In this document: piece by piece, positions 42,099-50,343 of the stretch
Layout: every line of letters starts with the position of its first letter
How positions within the stretch are numbered: position 1 is the first letter of the stretch
Source: Ilyomonas sp965199905
GTDB taxonomy: Bacteria > Bacteroidota > Bacteroidia > Chitinophagales > Chitinophagaceae
Length of the DNA: 64,000 nt
Reading direction: 5' to 3'
Assembly (NCBI GenBank): GCA_965199905.1
Contig: OZ241366.1
Location: forward strand, 3,720,001 to 3,784,000
Position numbers and translations under genes: made by a program
The notes under the pieces: generated by a model
Databases searched by the model: none
Told to the model about the DNA's origin: nothing
The model's input: only the letters and a program-made list of their open reading frames with translations

Positions 42099-42132
42099 AA
42101 AAGAGAGTGTTTATTTCTAAACACTCTCTTTT
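42099..42132. terminator. Terminator for the lipoprotein/TonB operon
   Basis: AAAAGAGAGTGTTT pairs perfectly with AAACACTCTCTTTT over a 6-base loop. It lies 22 bp past the stop of the minus-strand gene at 42154 and has A/T-rich ends suited to termination in either direction. Confidence 0.85.
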
Positions 42133-42153
42133 ACAATATTTCTTACCAGTAAA

Positions 42154-43572
42154 TTATTTTGTAAGGTCTAACATAGACCAGCCTTTCCACCACTCACCAT
42201 CTGGCGTGCCGGCAGCACCTACGGCACCGCGATATTGCACAGATGTAAAAGCACTCAGTTTTGAATCGGTAAAGCTGGCGCCACTCAACAAGGGTGAACC
42301 TGTTGCCGGAGTAAAATCCGGTGATGTGTAGTTGAATGGAGCTGTTAGCATTACTTCATCATTGGTGTTGTAAATGGCATTGCCACTGGCTGTTGTATTA
42401 AACCAGTCAATAGCCGATTGCTCTGTCCAGCCAGTTGGTGCGCTGGTGTTGGCACTGTAGGCTACAGGTTTGGCACAGCCGGCAATTACTGTATTCTTTA
42501 TTGCAAGGTTGCCAGACGCTATGTTTTTATCGGTAGGCTCGCCTTTGCTGGCATCAATCAGCAAACCGGTAGGATAACCCATAATTACAGAGTTATAAAT
42601 AGAGACAGATGAGTTTCTGCGAATCTGAGCACCTGCCAGGTACAATGTATTGCCCACATTCGATGCAGTAGCTCTGGGGCCGATTATCGTGATATTGCTG
42701 TAAAAGCCATTGGTCTGCGGTGTAAGTGTGCTGCCATTAGCGTCGTTATCACTTTCAAACGATTCGGATTTTGAAATATCTGCAACGGCAGAATCCCTGA
42801 TTACGATACCCCACTGCACGTTTCCGCCCCAGCCGTTATCGGTATCAAAGTCATCATCGAGCGTACTTACAAAAATGGTATGGCGCAGGTTTACCTTGCC
42901 GCCAAAGCATTCGATAGCGTCGTCGTTTGCCTTAAATATTTCCACATAATCAATTGTGGTGCCGCTGCCTACACCGGCAAGGGTTAAACCGTTCAGCTCA
43001 TTATCGGGCAGGTAAGCATAACCAGCATATTCAATGCGTACATAACGCAAAATACCTGAGTTGTCTACGTCGCTTGTGCCACCATATAAGCCTAAGCCTT
43101 CTGCGTTATTTACGCCGCCTTCAACGGAGCCAATGCCTGCCTGGTTGTTGAAAGAAGAATTGGTTGTGGCGTTTCCCAATATTACTATACCGCCCCAATC
43201 GCCGCGCTGCGGAGATGCCTGATCGGATGTAAAAGTGATAGGTTTATCAGCCGTGCCATCAGCAATAATTTGACAGCCGCGTGTAATTACCAGCGTACCT
43301 CTTGTGTTAGTACCTCTTTCACCCTTGATAGTAGTGCCGGGCTCAACGGTAAGTTTAGCGCCATCAACTACATATACAAAGCCTCTGATTTTATAGGTAT
43401 AACCTGCTTTTAATGTTCTGTCAGATGATATTTTACCTTCGAGAACGGTGTTTTCTGCAGTGGAATCGCTGCCACCACTTCCGCCACCGATAATATAATT
43501 ATCTTCTTCTATTTTACGGCACGACGAAATAATCAGTGCTAAAAATGCCGTAAGTACCAATACATGTTTCAT
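42154..43572 (-). CDS. Surface lipoprotein with beta-helix-like repeats
   Basis: A 472-residue predicted lipoprotein (signal MKHVLVLTAFLALIISSCRK, lipobox SSC). A Gly/Ser linker is followed by an N-terminal segment VVDGAKLTVEPGTTIKGERG, GDWGGIVILGNATTNSSFNN and a run of short parallel strands such as LRYVRIEYAGYAY, TIDYVEIFKANDDAIECFGG and NLRHTIFVSTLDDDFDTDNG. The acidic DDDFDTDNG loops suggest calcium. The fold is probably a right-handed beta-helix. It is directly downstream (35 bp) of a TonB receptor, so the pair should form one uptake or binding unit; the ligand is unknown. Confidence 0.75.
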   Translation of the reverse strand: MKHVLVLTAFLALIISSCRKIEEDNYIIGGGSGGSDSTAENTVLEGKISSDRTLKAGYTYKIRGFVYVVDGAKLTVEPGTTIKGERGTNTRGTLVITRGCQIIADGTADKPITFTSDQASPQRGDWGGIVILGNATTNSSFNNQAGIGSVEGGVNNAEGLGLYGGTSDVDNSGILRYVRIEYAGYAYLPDNELNGLTLAGVGSGTTIDYVEIFKANDDAIECFGGKVNLRHTIFVSTLDDDFDTDNGWGGNVQWGIVIRDSAVADISKSESFESDNDANGSTLTPQTNGFYSNITIIGPRATASNVGNTLYLAGAQIRRNSSVSIYNSVIMGYPTGLLIDASKGEPTDKNIASGNLAIKNTVIAGCAKPVAYSANTSAPTGWTEQSAIDWFNTTASGNAIYNTNDEVMLTAPFNYTSPDFTPATGSPLLSGASFTDSKLSAFTSVQYRGAVGAAGTPDGEWWKGWSMLDLTK

Positions 43573-43607
43573 GATGTGTGTTGTTATCTGTTTTTTTTAT
43601 AAGTTGA

Positions 43608-46415
43608 TTATCTGATGGTATACGAAAAAGTGAGGCTTACATTGGTGCCGTAGCGGCGAACCAAAGCCAGCGCATCTGTTGAACCGGAATACTTTTTATT
43701 ATCGTTCAAGTCGTGATAGAAACGGGCTTTCTGATTGATGATATCAGAAACATTCAACTTGATTTCGCCTTTACTCTTAATAACTTTCTTAGCTAACTGC
43801 AGGTCGAGCAAAGGACGCGGTGCTTCCCACACGGGTGGCAACTGGTCGTTGCCTACATATAAAATGCGTCGTCCCACCTGGTTAAACAGAACCGTTGCGC
43901 TAAGACCACTTTTTTCAGCATCGTATTGCAAACCGGCATTGATGAGGTAAGGCGACTGTCCCTGCATCGGGCGGTTCAGGCTGGTATTGCCAAACTTTAC
44001 ACGGTTGTAGATATAAGAGAAATTACCAAAAGCCGTAACCGGACTAAGACCATTGATAAAGTCAAGTTTTTTTCTAAACTCAAACTCAGCACCGAAAGTG
44101 TTTGCAGTCAGGTTGCCGTTATCAACAAAATTGAACGTGCTTGAACCTACACCTGATTGGTTGAAAGCCAGCTCAATTGGATTATTGAATTTTTTATAAA
44201 AAGCGCCCAATGTAAAAAGCTCACCAGCTTTCGGATACAGCTCGTAGCGTACATCTAGGTTAGTTACTTTGGTTCTTACCAGGTTTGGATTTCCAATAAT
44301 GGTAGCACCAATTTCAAAGTCGTAGAAAGCCAGTCCTGTCAATTCTCTGAATTCAGGACGAACTAACGTTTGCGAAGCTGCCACACGCAGGTTGCTATTA
44401 TTTTTTACTTTAAATGTAATGTTCAGGGCAGGTAACAAATCGCCTCTTTTGCTATAGCTAAAGCGCGGGTCAGATTTTCGTGTGCTGCCTACCAACTGAT
44501 CGAAGTATTCATACCGTGCACCCCATACTACGCGCAACCAGCTTGCAAAGTTGTTATCAAACTGAACGTATCCGGCGTTCAGAATGGTATTTGCGAGATA
44601 GCGGAAATAAATGCCCGGGTTTTCATCAAAGTGAAACTGATTGTCTGCTGCGCCAAAATTAGCCGCATTGAAAATCTGCGATTCATTCAGCGATAACAGT
44701 GTTGGGTTGTTTGAAGGCAGTGTGATTGCAAAAGGACGGGCATTAAACAACCTGTCTTTAATCTGCAGATTATAACCGCCTTTTACGCTTTGCTTTTGTG
44801 AAAACAAATTGAAATTGGTAGTTATGTCGCCGCCTGCGTTATAGATATAATCGTTCAGGTTAGAGTAATACAAGCTACCCGATTTTTGCGACAGCGTGTT
44901 TGACAACAATGCCTGGTATGGAGCATTAATGGCAGTATCAGTTTGGTTGTACTGCAAACGGCGCTGCCCGGGTATATACTGATCAAGAACCGTAAAGCCA
45001 CCAAACCAGGTAAATTTTGAAGAAAGTGGTGTAATAAAATGTTCGCCGCTCAGCACCGTATTAAAGAACGTGATATTGCGGAAGCCCAGCTCTGTAGCTT
45101 TAACGCGGGTTCCATCTGCACCAAAATCATAATCCACACCATTGCGGAGCGTTGTATAATCCGATGAATTAATGTTAAACAAGTTCTTTAAAGAAATTTT
45201 GTTTTTTGCATTCAGCTTTAATGAAAAGTTAGCCAGCGCACCCCACAGTATTTCCTGGTTATAACGGTTGTTGTTGTAAGAAAAGGTTGGGTCAGCTTTC
45301 GTATCGTTGATGGTAAAGAACTGGTTGGTAAAGTCTGTATTTCTAACTGATCTCAAATAGGTAAGCGCAAACGTGCCGCCCAATTGTTTTTTGAAAATGG
45401 TTTTATTAAAACCACCATTTATCAGGAAAGAAGAACCCAGCGTATTCAAGCCATTTTTTTGTTCTGCTGCCCATGAGCCGGCTGCCAGTTGCTGTCCATA
45501 AGTTATCTTCTGATCGTAAGGAATAGAAGCGAATGCATTTTTTAAAGGAAAGCTGCCGGGTAAAGCTCTGGCGCCATCATCAATGCCAAGCCAGTCCAGC
45601 TTACCGCCTTTATAAGTATAAAAATCTTTTCCGATGGTATTTGTGTTGGCATTTACACCTACTTGTACATTCAAAAAGCCACGGGCAGGAATATCTTTTG
45701 TATTGATCTGTACCAATCCACCAGCCCATTCTCCTGAAAATTCGGGAATGAAGGTTTTGTTTACAATAATGTTTTCCACTACTGCCGAAGGGAAAATGTC
45801 AAACGAGAACGTCTTTCTGTCCGGCTCTGTGCTGGAAAGAAGAACGCCGTTTAACATAGCCTGGTTGTAACGGTCGCTTAATCCGCGTATAATCAGGTAT
45901 CGGCCTTCCTGTAAAGACAAACCGGTTACGCGTTTCAGCGCTTCTGCGGTGTTCCTGTCGGGCGAGCGGCGGATGGCTTCTGCCGACAATACCTGTGCAA
46001 CCGAATTTGTATTTTTCTGAAACGATATTAAGGCGTTGGTCGTTTCCCTGCGCAGCGATGTGGTTACAGTTACATTATTAAGCTTATTGCTGCCGGCAAC
46101 CAAGGAAACTTCTAAAGGTGTTTCCACATTGTTTTTTACATCTATATCGCTGATGCGCTTGGTTTCAAATCCCACCGAAGAAATCTCAACAGTGTATCGT
46201 CCTGAATCTACCGACAGGAGGAATTTACCATCTACATCTGAAAGCGTTACCTGCGAAGCGCCAACAATTGTTATAGCGGCACCCACTACGGCATGGTTGC
46301 TTTGATCAACAAGTCGTCCTGAAATTTTTCCTTTTTGAGCAAAGGTTGTTAAGCTGATTGTTAGAAAGCTTGTTAATAAACATAAGACAAACCCTAACTT
46401 TCTGAGAGAGAACAT
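43608..46415 (-). CDS. TonB-dependent receptor with CarboxypepD_reg-like domain
   Basis: A 935-residue outer-membrane receptor. After the signal peptide (TSFLTISLTTFAQKG) come the CarboxypepD_reg-like domain (GRLVDQSNHAVVGAAITIVG, DVDGKFLLSVDSGRYTVEIS), the plug (AEAIRRSPDRNTAEALKRV, IIRGLSDRYNQAMLNGV) and a ~700-residue barrel ending in GTNVSLTFSYTIR with a terminal aromatic-type strand. There is no SusC-type signature and no SusD gene beside it, so this is not a classical polysaccharide locus. It is co-transcribed with the beta-helix lipoprotein. Confidence 0.95.
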   Translation of the reverse strand: MFSLRKLGFVLCLLTSFLTISLTTFAQKGKISGRLVDQSNHAVVGAAITIVGASQVTLSDVDGKFLLSVDSGRYTVEISSVGFETKRISDIDVKNNVETPLEVSLVAGSNKLNNVTVTTSLRRETTNALISFQKNTNSVAQVLSAEAIRRSPDRNTAEALKRVTGLSLQEGRYLIIRGLSDRYNQAMLNGVLLSSTEPDRKTFSFDIFPSAVVENIIVNKTFIPEFSGEWAGGLVQINTKDIPARGFLNVQVGVNANTNTIGKDFYTYKGGKLDWLGIDDGARALPGSFPLKNAFASIPYDQKITYGQQLAAGSWAAEQKNGLNTLGSSFLINGGFNKTIFKKQLGGTFALTYLRSVRNTDFTNQFFTINDTKADPTFSYNNNRYNQEILWGALANFSLKLNAKNKISLKNLFNINSSDYTTLRNGVDYDFGADGTRVKATELGFRNITFFNTVLSGEHFITPLSSKFTWFGGFTVLDQYIPGQRRLQYNQTDTAINAPYQALLSNTLSQKSGSLYYSNLNDYIYNAGGDITTNFNLFSQKQSVKGGYNLQIKDRLFNARPFAITLPSNNPTLLSLNESQIFNAANFGAADNQFHFDENPGIYFRYLANTILNAGYVQFDNNFASWLRVVWGARYEYFDQLVGSTRKSDPRFSYSKRGDLLPALNITFKVKNNSNLRVAASQTLVRPEFRELTGLAFYDFEIGATIIGNPNLVRTKVTNLDVRYELYPKAGELFTLGAFYKKFNNPIELAFNQSGVGSSTFNFVDNGNLTANTFGAEFEFRKKLDFINGLSPVTAFGNFSYIYNRVKFGNTSLNRPMQGQSPYLINAGLQYDAEKSGLSATVLFNQVGRRILYVGNDQLPPVWEAPRPLLDLQLAKKVIKSKGEIKLNVSDIINQKARFYHDLNDNKKYSGSTDALALVRRYGTNVSLTFSYTIR

Positions 46416-46579
46416 TCGTTTTCAAATTTCAGCGAAAGTATCAGCGGTCTATTACGGGAATGTTAAGCGAAAATGACTTTTGTATTAAATTTTATAAACA
46501 AAGTAAATATTGGTACAAATAAGTACCAGAAAAGAAGAGTACAGTGTAATGATAAAGAATTTTATTAGTAAGAAGAAGG

Positions 46580-46637
46580 TATAGCAAATAAGAATGCTGT
46601 GCTGAATGAAACCGGCACAGCATTCTTATTTGCTATA
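46580..46637. repeat. Perfect 23-bp inverted repeat
   Basis: The arm from 46580 (TATAGCAAATAAGAATGCTG and three more bases) is exactly inverted at 46615-46637 around a 12-base loop. It lies 10 bp after the stop of the basic-protein gene. There is no T-tract on the minus strand, so it may be a terminator without tail, an mRNA stabiliser or a binding site. Confidence 0.75.
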
Positions 46638-46646
46638 CATTAGTAA

Positions 46647-46931
46647 CTACGGATTTGTTTTGGACACGCTCTTTTTTGCTTTTTTCGCAATCGCCTTTTT
46701 TAGCGCTTTTGCTTTAACCGCTTTTACTTTTTTTATTGGGCTGGTCTCTTCTTTTTTATGCATTCCTTCCATAATCAGTTTTACAGCTTTCTTAATCCGG
46801 TGATGAAATTTTTTATCGCCCAATTCTAACTGTAATTCAGGAATAGCAGCAGAAATTTTATCAGCCAATTGTTTACGTACTTCTTTTTTTCCGCGTGCTG
46901 CGCTTTTTGCCGGTTGATTAGCATTATCCAT
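46647..46931 (-). CDS. Small Lys/Ala-rich histone H1-like protein
   Basis: A 94-residue basic protein. A short helical domain with RKQLADKISAAIPELQLELG and FHHRIKKAVKLIMEGMHKK is followed by a tail of KKVKAVKAKALKKAIAKKAK type, as in bacterial H1-like (Hc1/BpH1) and Lys-rich nucleoid proteins. A DNA-binding role fits the composition, but no fold-defining motif is present. It stands alone, 162 bp in front of the TonB gene. The lower end is a perfect palindrome. Confidence 0.7.
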   Translation of the reverse strand: MDNANQPAKSAARGKKEVRKQLADKISAAIPELQLELGDKKFHHRIKKAVKLIMEGMHKKEETSPIKKVKAVKAKALKKAIAKKAKKSVSKTNP

Positions 46932-47125
46932 TGTGAAATCTTTTTAAAAATTGATAACACAAAAATAATATTAACAGGTGTCCGGCTATGTTAAGTTTTA
47001 CAGCGTGCATAATTCCGACTGTTCAACCTTTTTGCAGAGTATGGTTTTTTATGTAAATCACACGTAAGTATATCCAATTATTCAGTAGAAAACAATTGTG
47101 GTCAATCAAGCCAAAGAGAGGAAGG

Positions 47126-48814
47126 TTAACTCAGATATTTGCCTACAATCGGCACTCTTCGTCCCACACCAAATGCTTTGGGCGATACGCGAATGATGGG
47201 GCAAAACTGGTTGCGCTTATATTCATTTCTGTTTACCAACGAAAGCGTTCTGTCGACGGTATAAGCATCGAAGCCCTGTGCTTTTATTTCGGCCGGTCCT
47301 TGCCGGCGTTCTATATATTGGTAGAGAATTTTATCAAGCGTATCATAATCCGGCAGGCTGTCGCTGTCTTTTTGATCGGGTCTTAATTCGGCGCTTGGTG
47401 CTTTATAAATAATATTCGAAGGAATGATTTCATTATCACGATTGATGTAGTTAGCCAATTCATACACCTGTGTTTTATAGCAATCGCCTAATACACCAAG
47501 ACCGCCAGCCATATCGCCATACAAAGTTCCATAGCCTGTTGATAGTTCACTCTTGTTGCTCGTGTTAAGCAAGATCAGCCCAAATTTATTGGCAATACTC
47601 ATCAGGATATTTCCACGTGTGCGGCTCTGCAGGTTTTCTTCAGCAATAGAAAAAGGAAGATCGCCAAAAATGGGATGCAATGTTTCCAGAAAACTTTCAT
47701 ACACACCATTAATGCGGATGATATCGTAAGGGTTCTGCAGGTTCTCACTTAGCTTCACCGCATCATCCACACTGTGCGAAGTGCTGTAAGGCGAAGGCAT
47801 CAACACCGCGCGTACATTTTCTTTACCCAAAGCCTCGCAGGCAAGCGCCAGCACAAGTGCCGAATCAATACCGCCGGATGAACCCAGAATGGCTTTGGTA
47901 AAATTCATCTTGGTGAAATAATCGCGGATGCCCATAATCAGTGCGCTATATACCTGGTGAATATTGTGCGAAGCCCGCAATGCACTGGTATCCGGCGTTG
48001 CCGTTTCTTCTTTGTATTCTTTTGCTACGGCGTTGCTTTCTTCTTTTATAATGTCTCCGTTTTCAAACGTTACACTATCCAGCGCTTCGCTAAACATTGG
48101 CAACACTTTACACAACTCACCACTCTTATTATACACTACTGAAGCGCCATCAAACACAATCTCCGTCTGGCTTCCTACCGCATTGCAATACACCATCGGT
48201 ATCTTGTATTGCAATACATTTTTCCGCACCACATCACGGCGGTCTTCTTCATGCATATAATCAAATGGCGATGCGCTGAGGTTGATCATAATATCCGGAT
48301 TCTGCTTCATCAGCTCATCCATCGGGCAGGTTAAGTAAAGCGGGTTGTCATCAATATTCCAGATGTCTTCGCATACAGTAACGGCTAATTTTTTTCCTTT
48401 GAAATGAACAACATTCCATTGTGTTGCCGGTTCAAAATACCGGTATTCATCAAACACGTCATACGTTGGCAACAGCGTTTTATGCAGTTCGGCTTTTATT
48501 TTTTTTTCGTATAAAAAAAGGGCTGCATTGAATAAATCCTTGCCTTCTGTTTTCGGATTTTTTACCGGTGCGCCAATGAGCACGCCAATGGTATCTGCAT
48601 GTTCTTTTATAGCATCGATGCTTTCATAACATTGCCTGATAAAATCATTGAATTCCAGAAAATCTCTCGCCGGATAGCCGCAAATGCTTTGCTCGCTGAA
48701 CACAATTAAATCGCCGCCTTGCGCCTTGGCTTCTTCAATGGCTTTAATGATTTTGTTGCGATTGTATTCAAAGTTGCCAATGTGATAATTCTGCTGCGCG
48801 AGGAAAATTTTCAT
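47126..48814 (-). CDS. nadE: Glutamine-dependent NAD+ synthetase
   Basis: A 562-residue two-domain enzyme. The N-terminal nitrilase-type glutaminase domain has the Glu-Lys-Cys triad regions FSEQSICGYPARD, HKTLLPTYDVFDEYRYF and AVTVCEDIWN. The C-terminal synthetase domain has the P-loop ILGSSGGIDSALVLALA (SGGxDS, ~298-314) and YTVDRTLSLVNRNEYKRNQF. It converts deamido-NAD to NAD using glutamine ammonia. Length is typical of the bacterial two-domain form. Its promoter is at 48819-48826. Confidence 0.96.
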   Translation of the reverse strand: MKIFLAQQNYHIGNFEYNRNKIIKAIEEAKAQGGDLIVFSEQSICGYPARDFLEFNDFIRQCYESIDAIKEHADTIGVLIGAPVKNPKTEGKDLFNAALFLYEKKIKAELHKTLLPTYDVFDEYRYFEPATQWNVVHFKGKKLAVTVCEDIWNIDDNPLYLTCPMDELMKQNPDIMINLSASPFDYMHEEDRRDVVRKNVLQYKIPMVYCNAVGSQTEIVFDGASVVYNKSGELCKVLPMFSEALDSVTFENGDIIKEESNAVAKEYKEETATPDTSALRASHNIHQVYSALIMGIRDYFTKMNFTKAILGSSGGIDSALVLALACEALGKENVRAVLMPSPYSTSHSVDDAVKLSENLQNPYDIIRINGVYESFLETLHPIFGDLPFSIAEENLQSRTRGNILMSIANKFGLILLNTSNKSELSTGYGTLYGDMAGGLGVLGDCYKTQVYELANYINRDNEIIPSNIIYKAPSAELRPDQKDSDSLPDYDTLDKILYQYIERRQGPAEIKAQGFDAYTVDRTLSLVNRNEYKRNQFCPIIRVSPKAFGVGRRVPIVGKYLS

Positions 48815-48818
48815 GCTG

Positions 48819-48826
48819 CAAAGGTA
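48819..48826 (-). promoter_or_regulatory. TACCTTTG -7 element four bases before nadE
   Basis: On the minus strand TACCTTTG matches TAnnTTTG exactly and is followed by CAGC and ATG at 48814. TTCG 20 bases upstream could serve as a weak -33. Confidence 0.5.
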
Positions 48827-48880
48827 TCATTGAGACACAAAAGTCACGAAGTCATAAAGGATTAATGTTTTGTTTATCAG

Positions 48881-48936
48881 GGAACGGTTGTTCGTCATTG
48901 CTTCGTGCTTTGCAACCACGTGTGTGCAACCGTTCC
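48881..48936. repeat. Inverted repeat GGAACGGTTG with CATTGCTTCGTGC core
   Basis: GGAACGGTTG (48881-48890) pairs exactly with 48927-48936 around a 36-base centre that contains TTCGTCATTGCTTCGTGCTT, a relative of the 15221-15376 words. A CACGAAGTCATAAAGG word precedes it at 48845-48860. It lies between nadE and gldB. Confidence 0.6.
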
Positions 48937-49021
48937 ATTAACGCAAACTTTATTCCGGCTCAGAAACGATTATATCATTTTATAAACAGGCAATAAAAAA
49001 ATGAGCCTTTATTTTAGCAGG

Positions 49022-50035
49022 ATGAACAAATGGCTGTCTATCGCTTTGCTGTCATCACTTTTTTTATTTGCCTGCGGCGATAAAAAAAACATTCCTGATG
49101 TATCAAACATCAAAGTCGATATCAGTGTAAAGCATTTTGATAAAGACTTTTTTGCAATTGACACAAACAATATAGAAGCCGGCTTAACCAAACTGCAGCC
49201 GCAGTATGGTTCGTTTCTCAACGATTATTTATACAATATTTTATCGTTGCCGCCGGTGCCTGATAGCGTTACAAAAAATCTGAAATTATTTATCCGCGAT
49301 TACAAGCCCGTATATGATTCTGTTGAAAAAAGCTTTGCCTCATTTGATAAGGAAGAAAGCGAAATCAGGCGAGGATTGCAGTTTACCAAATACTATTTTC
49401 CTGATTATCCTTTACCCAAACAAATCATTACGTATGTCGGTCCGTTTGAAGGCTATAGCAATGTGCTAACGGCAAGCGGCATTGCAGTGGGTTTGCAGTT
49501 GTATCTAAGTAAAAGTTTCTCAGCGTATCAAACCGGTTTTTTCCGCCAGGTATATCCCGATTATCAAAGCCGCAGGTTTGGGAGAGAATACATGGCTGCC
49601 AATAGCATGACCAACATAGTCAGCGATATTTATCCGCCAAAATCAGGCTCTAAACCATTGATTGAACAGATGATTGAAGAAGGCAAGCGAGCGTATTTGT
49701 TGGATGCCTTTTTACCCGAAACAGCCGACACAGTAAAGACAGGTTATACGGCTGCGCAATTGGACGGATGTATTAAAAACGAGGCTTCTATCTGGAACTT
49801 TTTTATCGAAAATAATTTGCTGTACAGCAACGATCCTTCAATGATAAGAGACTATACAAATGATGCTCCCCGCACCGAAACATTAGGGCCCGACTCGCCG
49901 GGAAATATAGGCTTGTTTATCGGCTGGCAGATTGTAAAAAAATGGATGAAGGAACACCCGGAAACAAAACTTCCGCAACTTTTGCAGGCAGATGCCAAAC
50001 AGATTTTTGCAGAAGCGAAATATAAACCGAGGTAA
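49022..50035 (+). CDS. gldB: Gliding motility lipoprotein GldB
   Basis: A 337-residue lipoprotein of the GldB family, required for gliding and T9SS function in Bacteroidota. The start at ATG 49022 gives MNKWLSIALLSSLFLFACGD with a lipobox; an ATG at 49001 adds seven residues and is less likely. Family blocks are NIKVDISVKHFDKDFFAIDT near the N-terminus, YFPDYPLPKQIITYVGPFEG and the C-terminal SPGNIGLFIGWQIVKKWMKE. The rest of the gld cluster is not in this window, but gldL-like and T9SS cargo genes are. Confidence 0.95.
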   Translation: MNKWLSIALLSSLFLFACGDKKNIPDVSNIKVDISVKHFDKDFFAIDTNNIEAGLTKLQPQYGSFLNDYLYNILSLPPVPDSVTKNLKLFIRDYKPVYDSVEKSFASFDKEESEIRRGLQFTKYYFPDYPLPKQIITYVGPFEGYSNVLTASGIAVGLQLYLSKSFSAYQTGFFRQVYPDYQSRRFGREYMAANSMTNIVSDIYPPKSGSKPLIEQMIEEGKRAYLLDAFLPETADTVKTGYTAAQLDGCIKNEASIWNFFIENNLLYSNDPSMIRDYTNDAPRTETLGPDSPGNIGLFIGWQIVKKWMKEHPETKLPQLLQADAKQIFAEAKYKPR

Positions 50036-50145
50036 CTTTTAAAGCCCTGATAATCACTAACACACGAAGAAAAAAGCTTCGCAAAGGGATTCAATTATTC
50101 TTTGTAATCCTTCCTGTTATTTGGAATTCTTCTTAGTTCAAAAAA

Positions 50146-50343
50146 TTAATTCTGATTGTGAATGTCAAGAAGAATCAGTTTATAACGGGATGAATTATCA
50201 GAACCTTTTACAGATGAGAGCGCGGCTTTGCTGTCTGTCAATGCCGTCATGGTTACAGAAGTATCCATCTTTTTCATCACGCGCATCATGAAGTCTATAT
50301 AATCTTCATTATCCTCTGCATAAAGTATATCCGATTGTATCAT
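50146..50343 (-). CDS. Truncated response-regulator receiver
   Basis: A 65-residue N-terminal half of a receiver domain: ILYAEDNEDYIDFMMRVMKK with the acidic pair, and the phosphoacceptor Asp in YKLILLDIHNQN, where the protein ends. A complete receiver needs ~55 more residues (the Thr and Lys of the active site), and no continuation in any frame is seen in the 110 bp after the stop. Its ATG overlaps the kinase stop codon by one base (TAATG). It may be a decayed partner of the phytochrome or a domain lost by deletion. Confidence 0.7.
   Translation of the reverse strand: MIQSDILYAEDNEDYIDFMMRVMKKMDTSVTMTALTDSKAALSSVKGSDNSSRYKLILLDIHNQN

Noticed and set aside
42154..46415. Polysaccharide utilisation locus (SusC/SusD)
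   Set aside because: The lipoprotein has beta-helix-like strands and none of the helical features of SusD, and the receptor lacks the SusC type signature.
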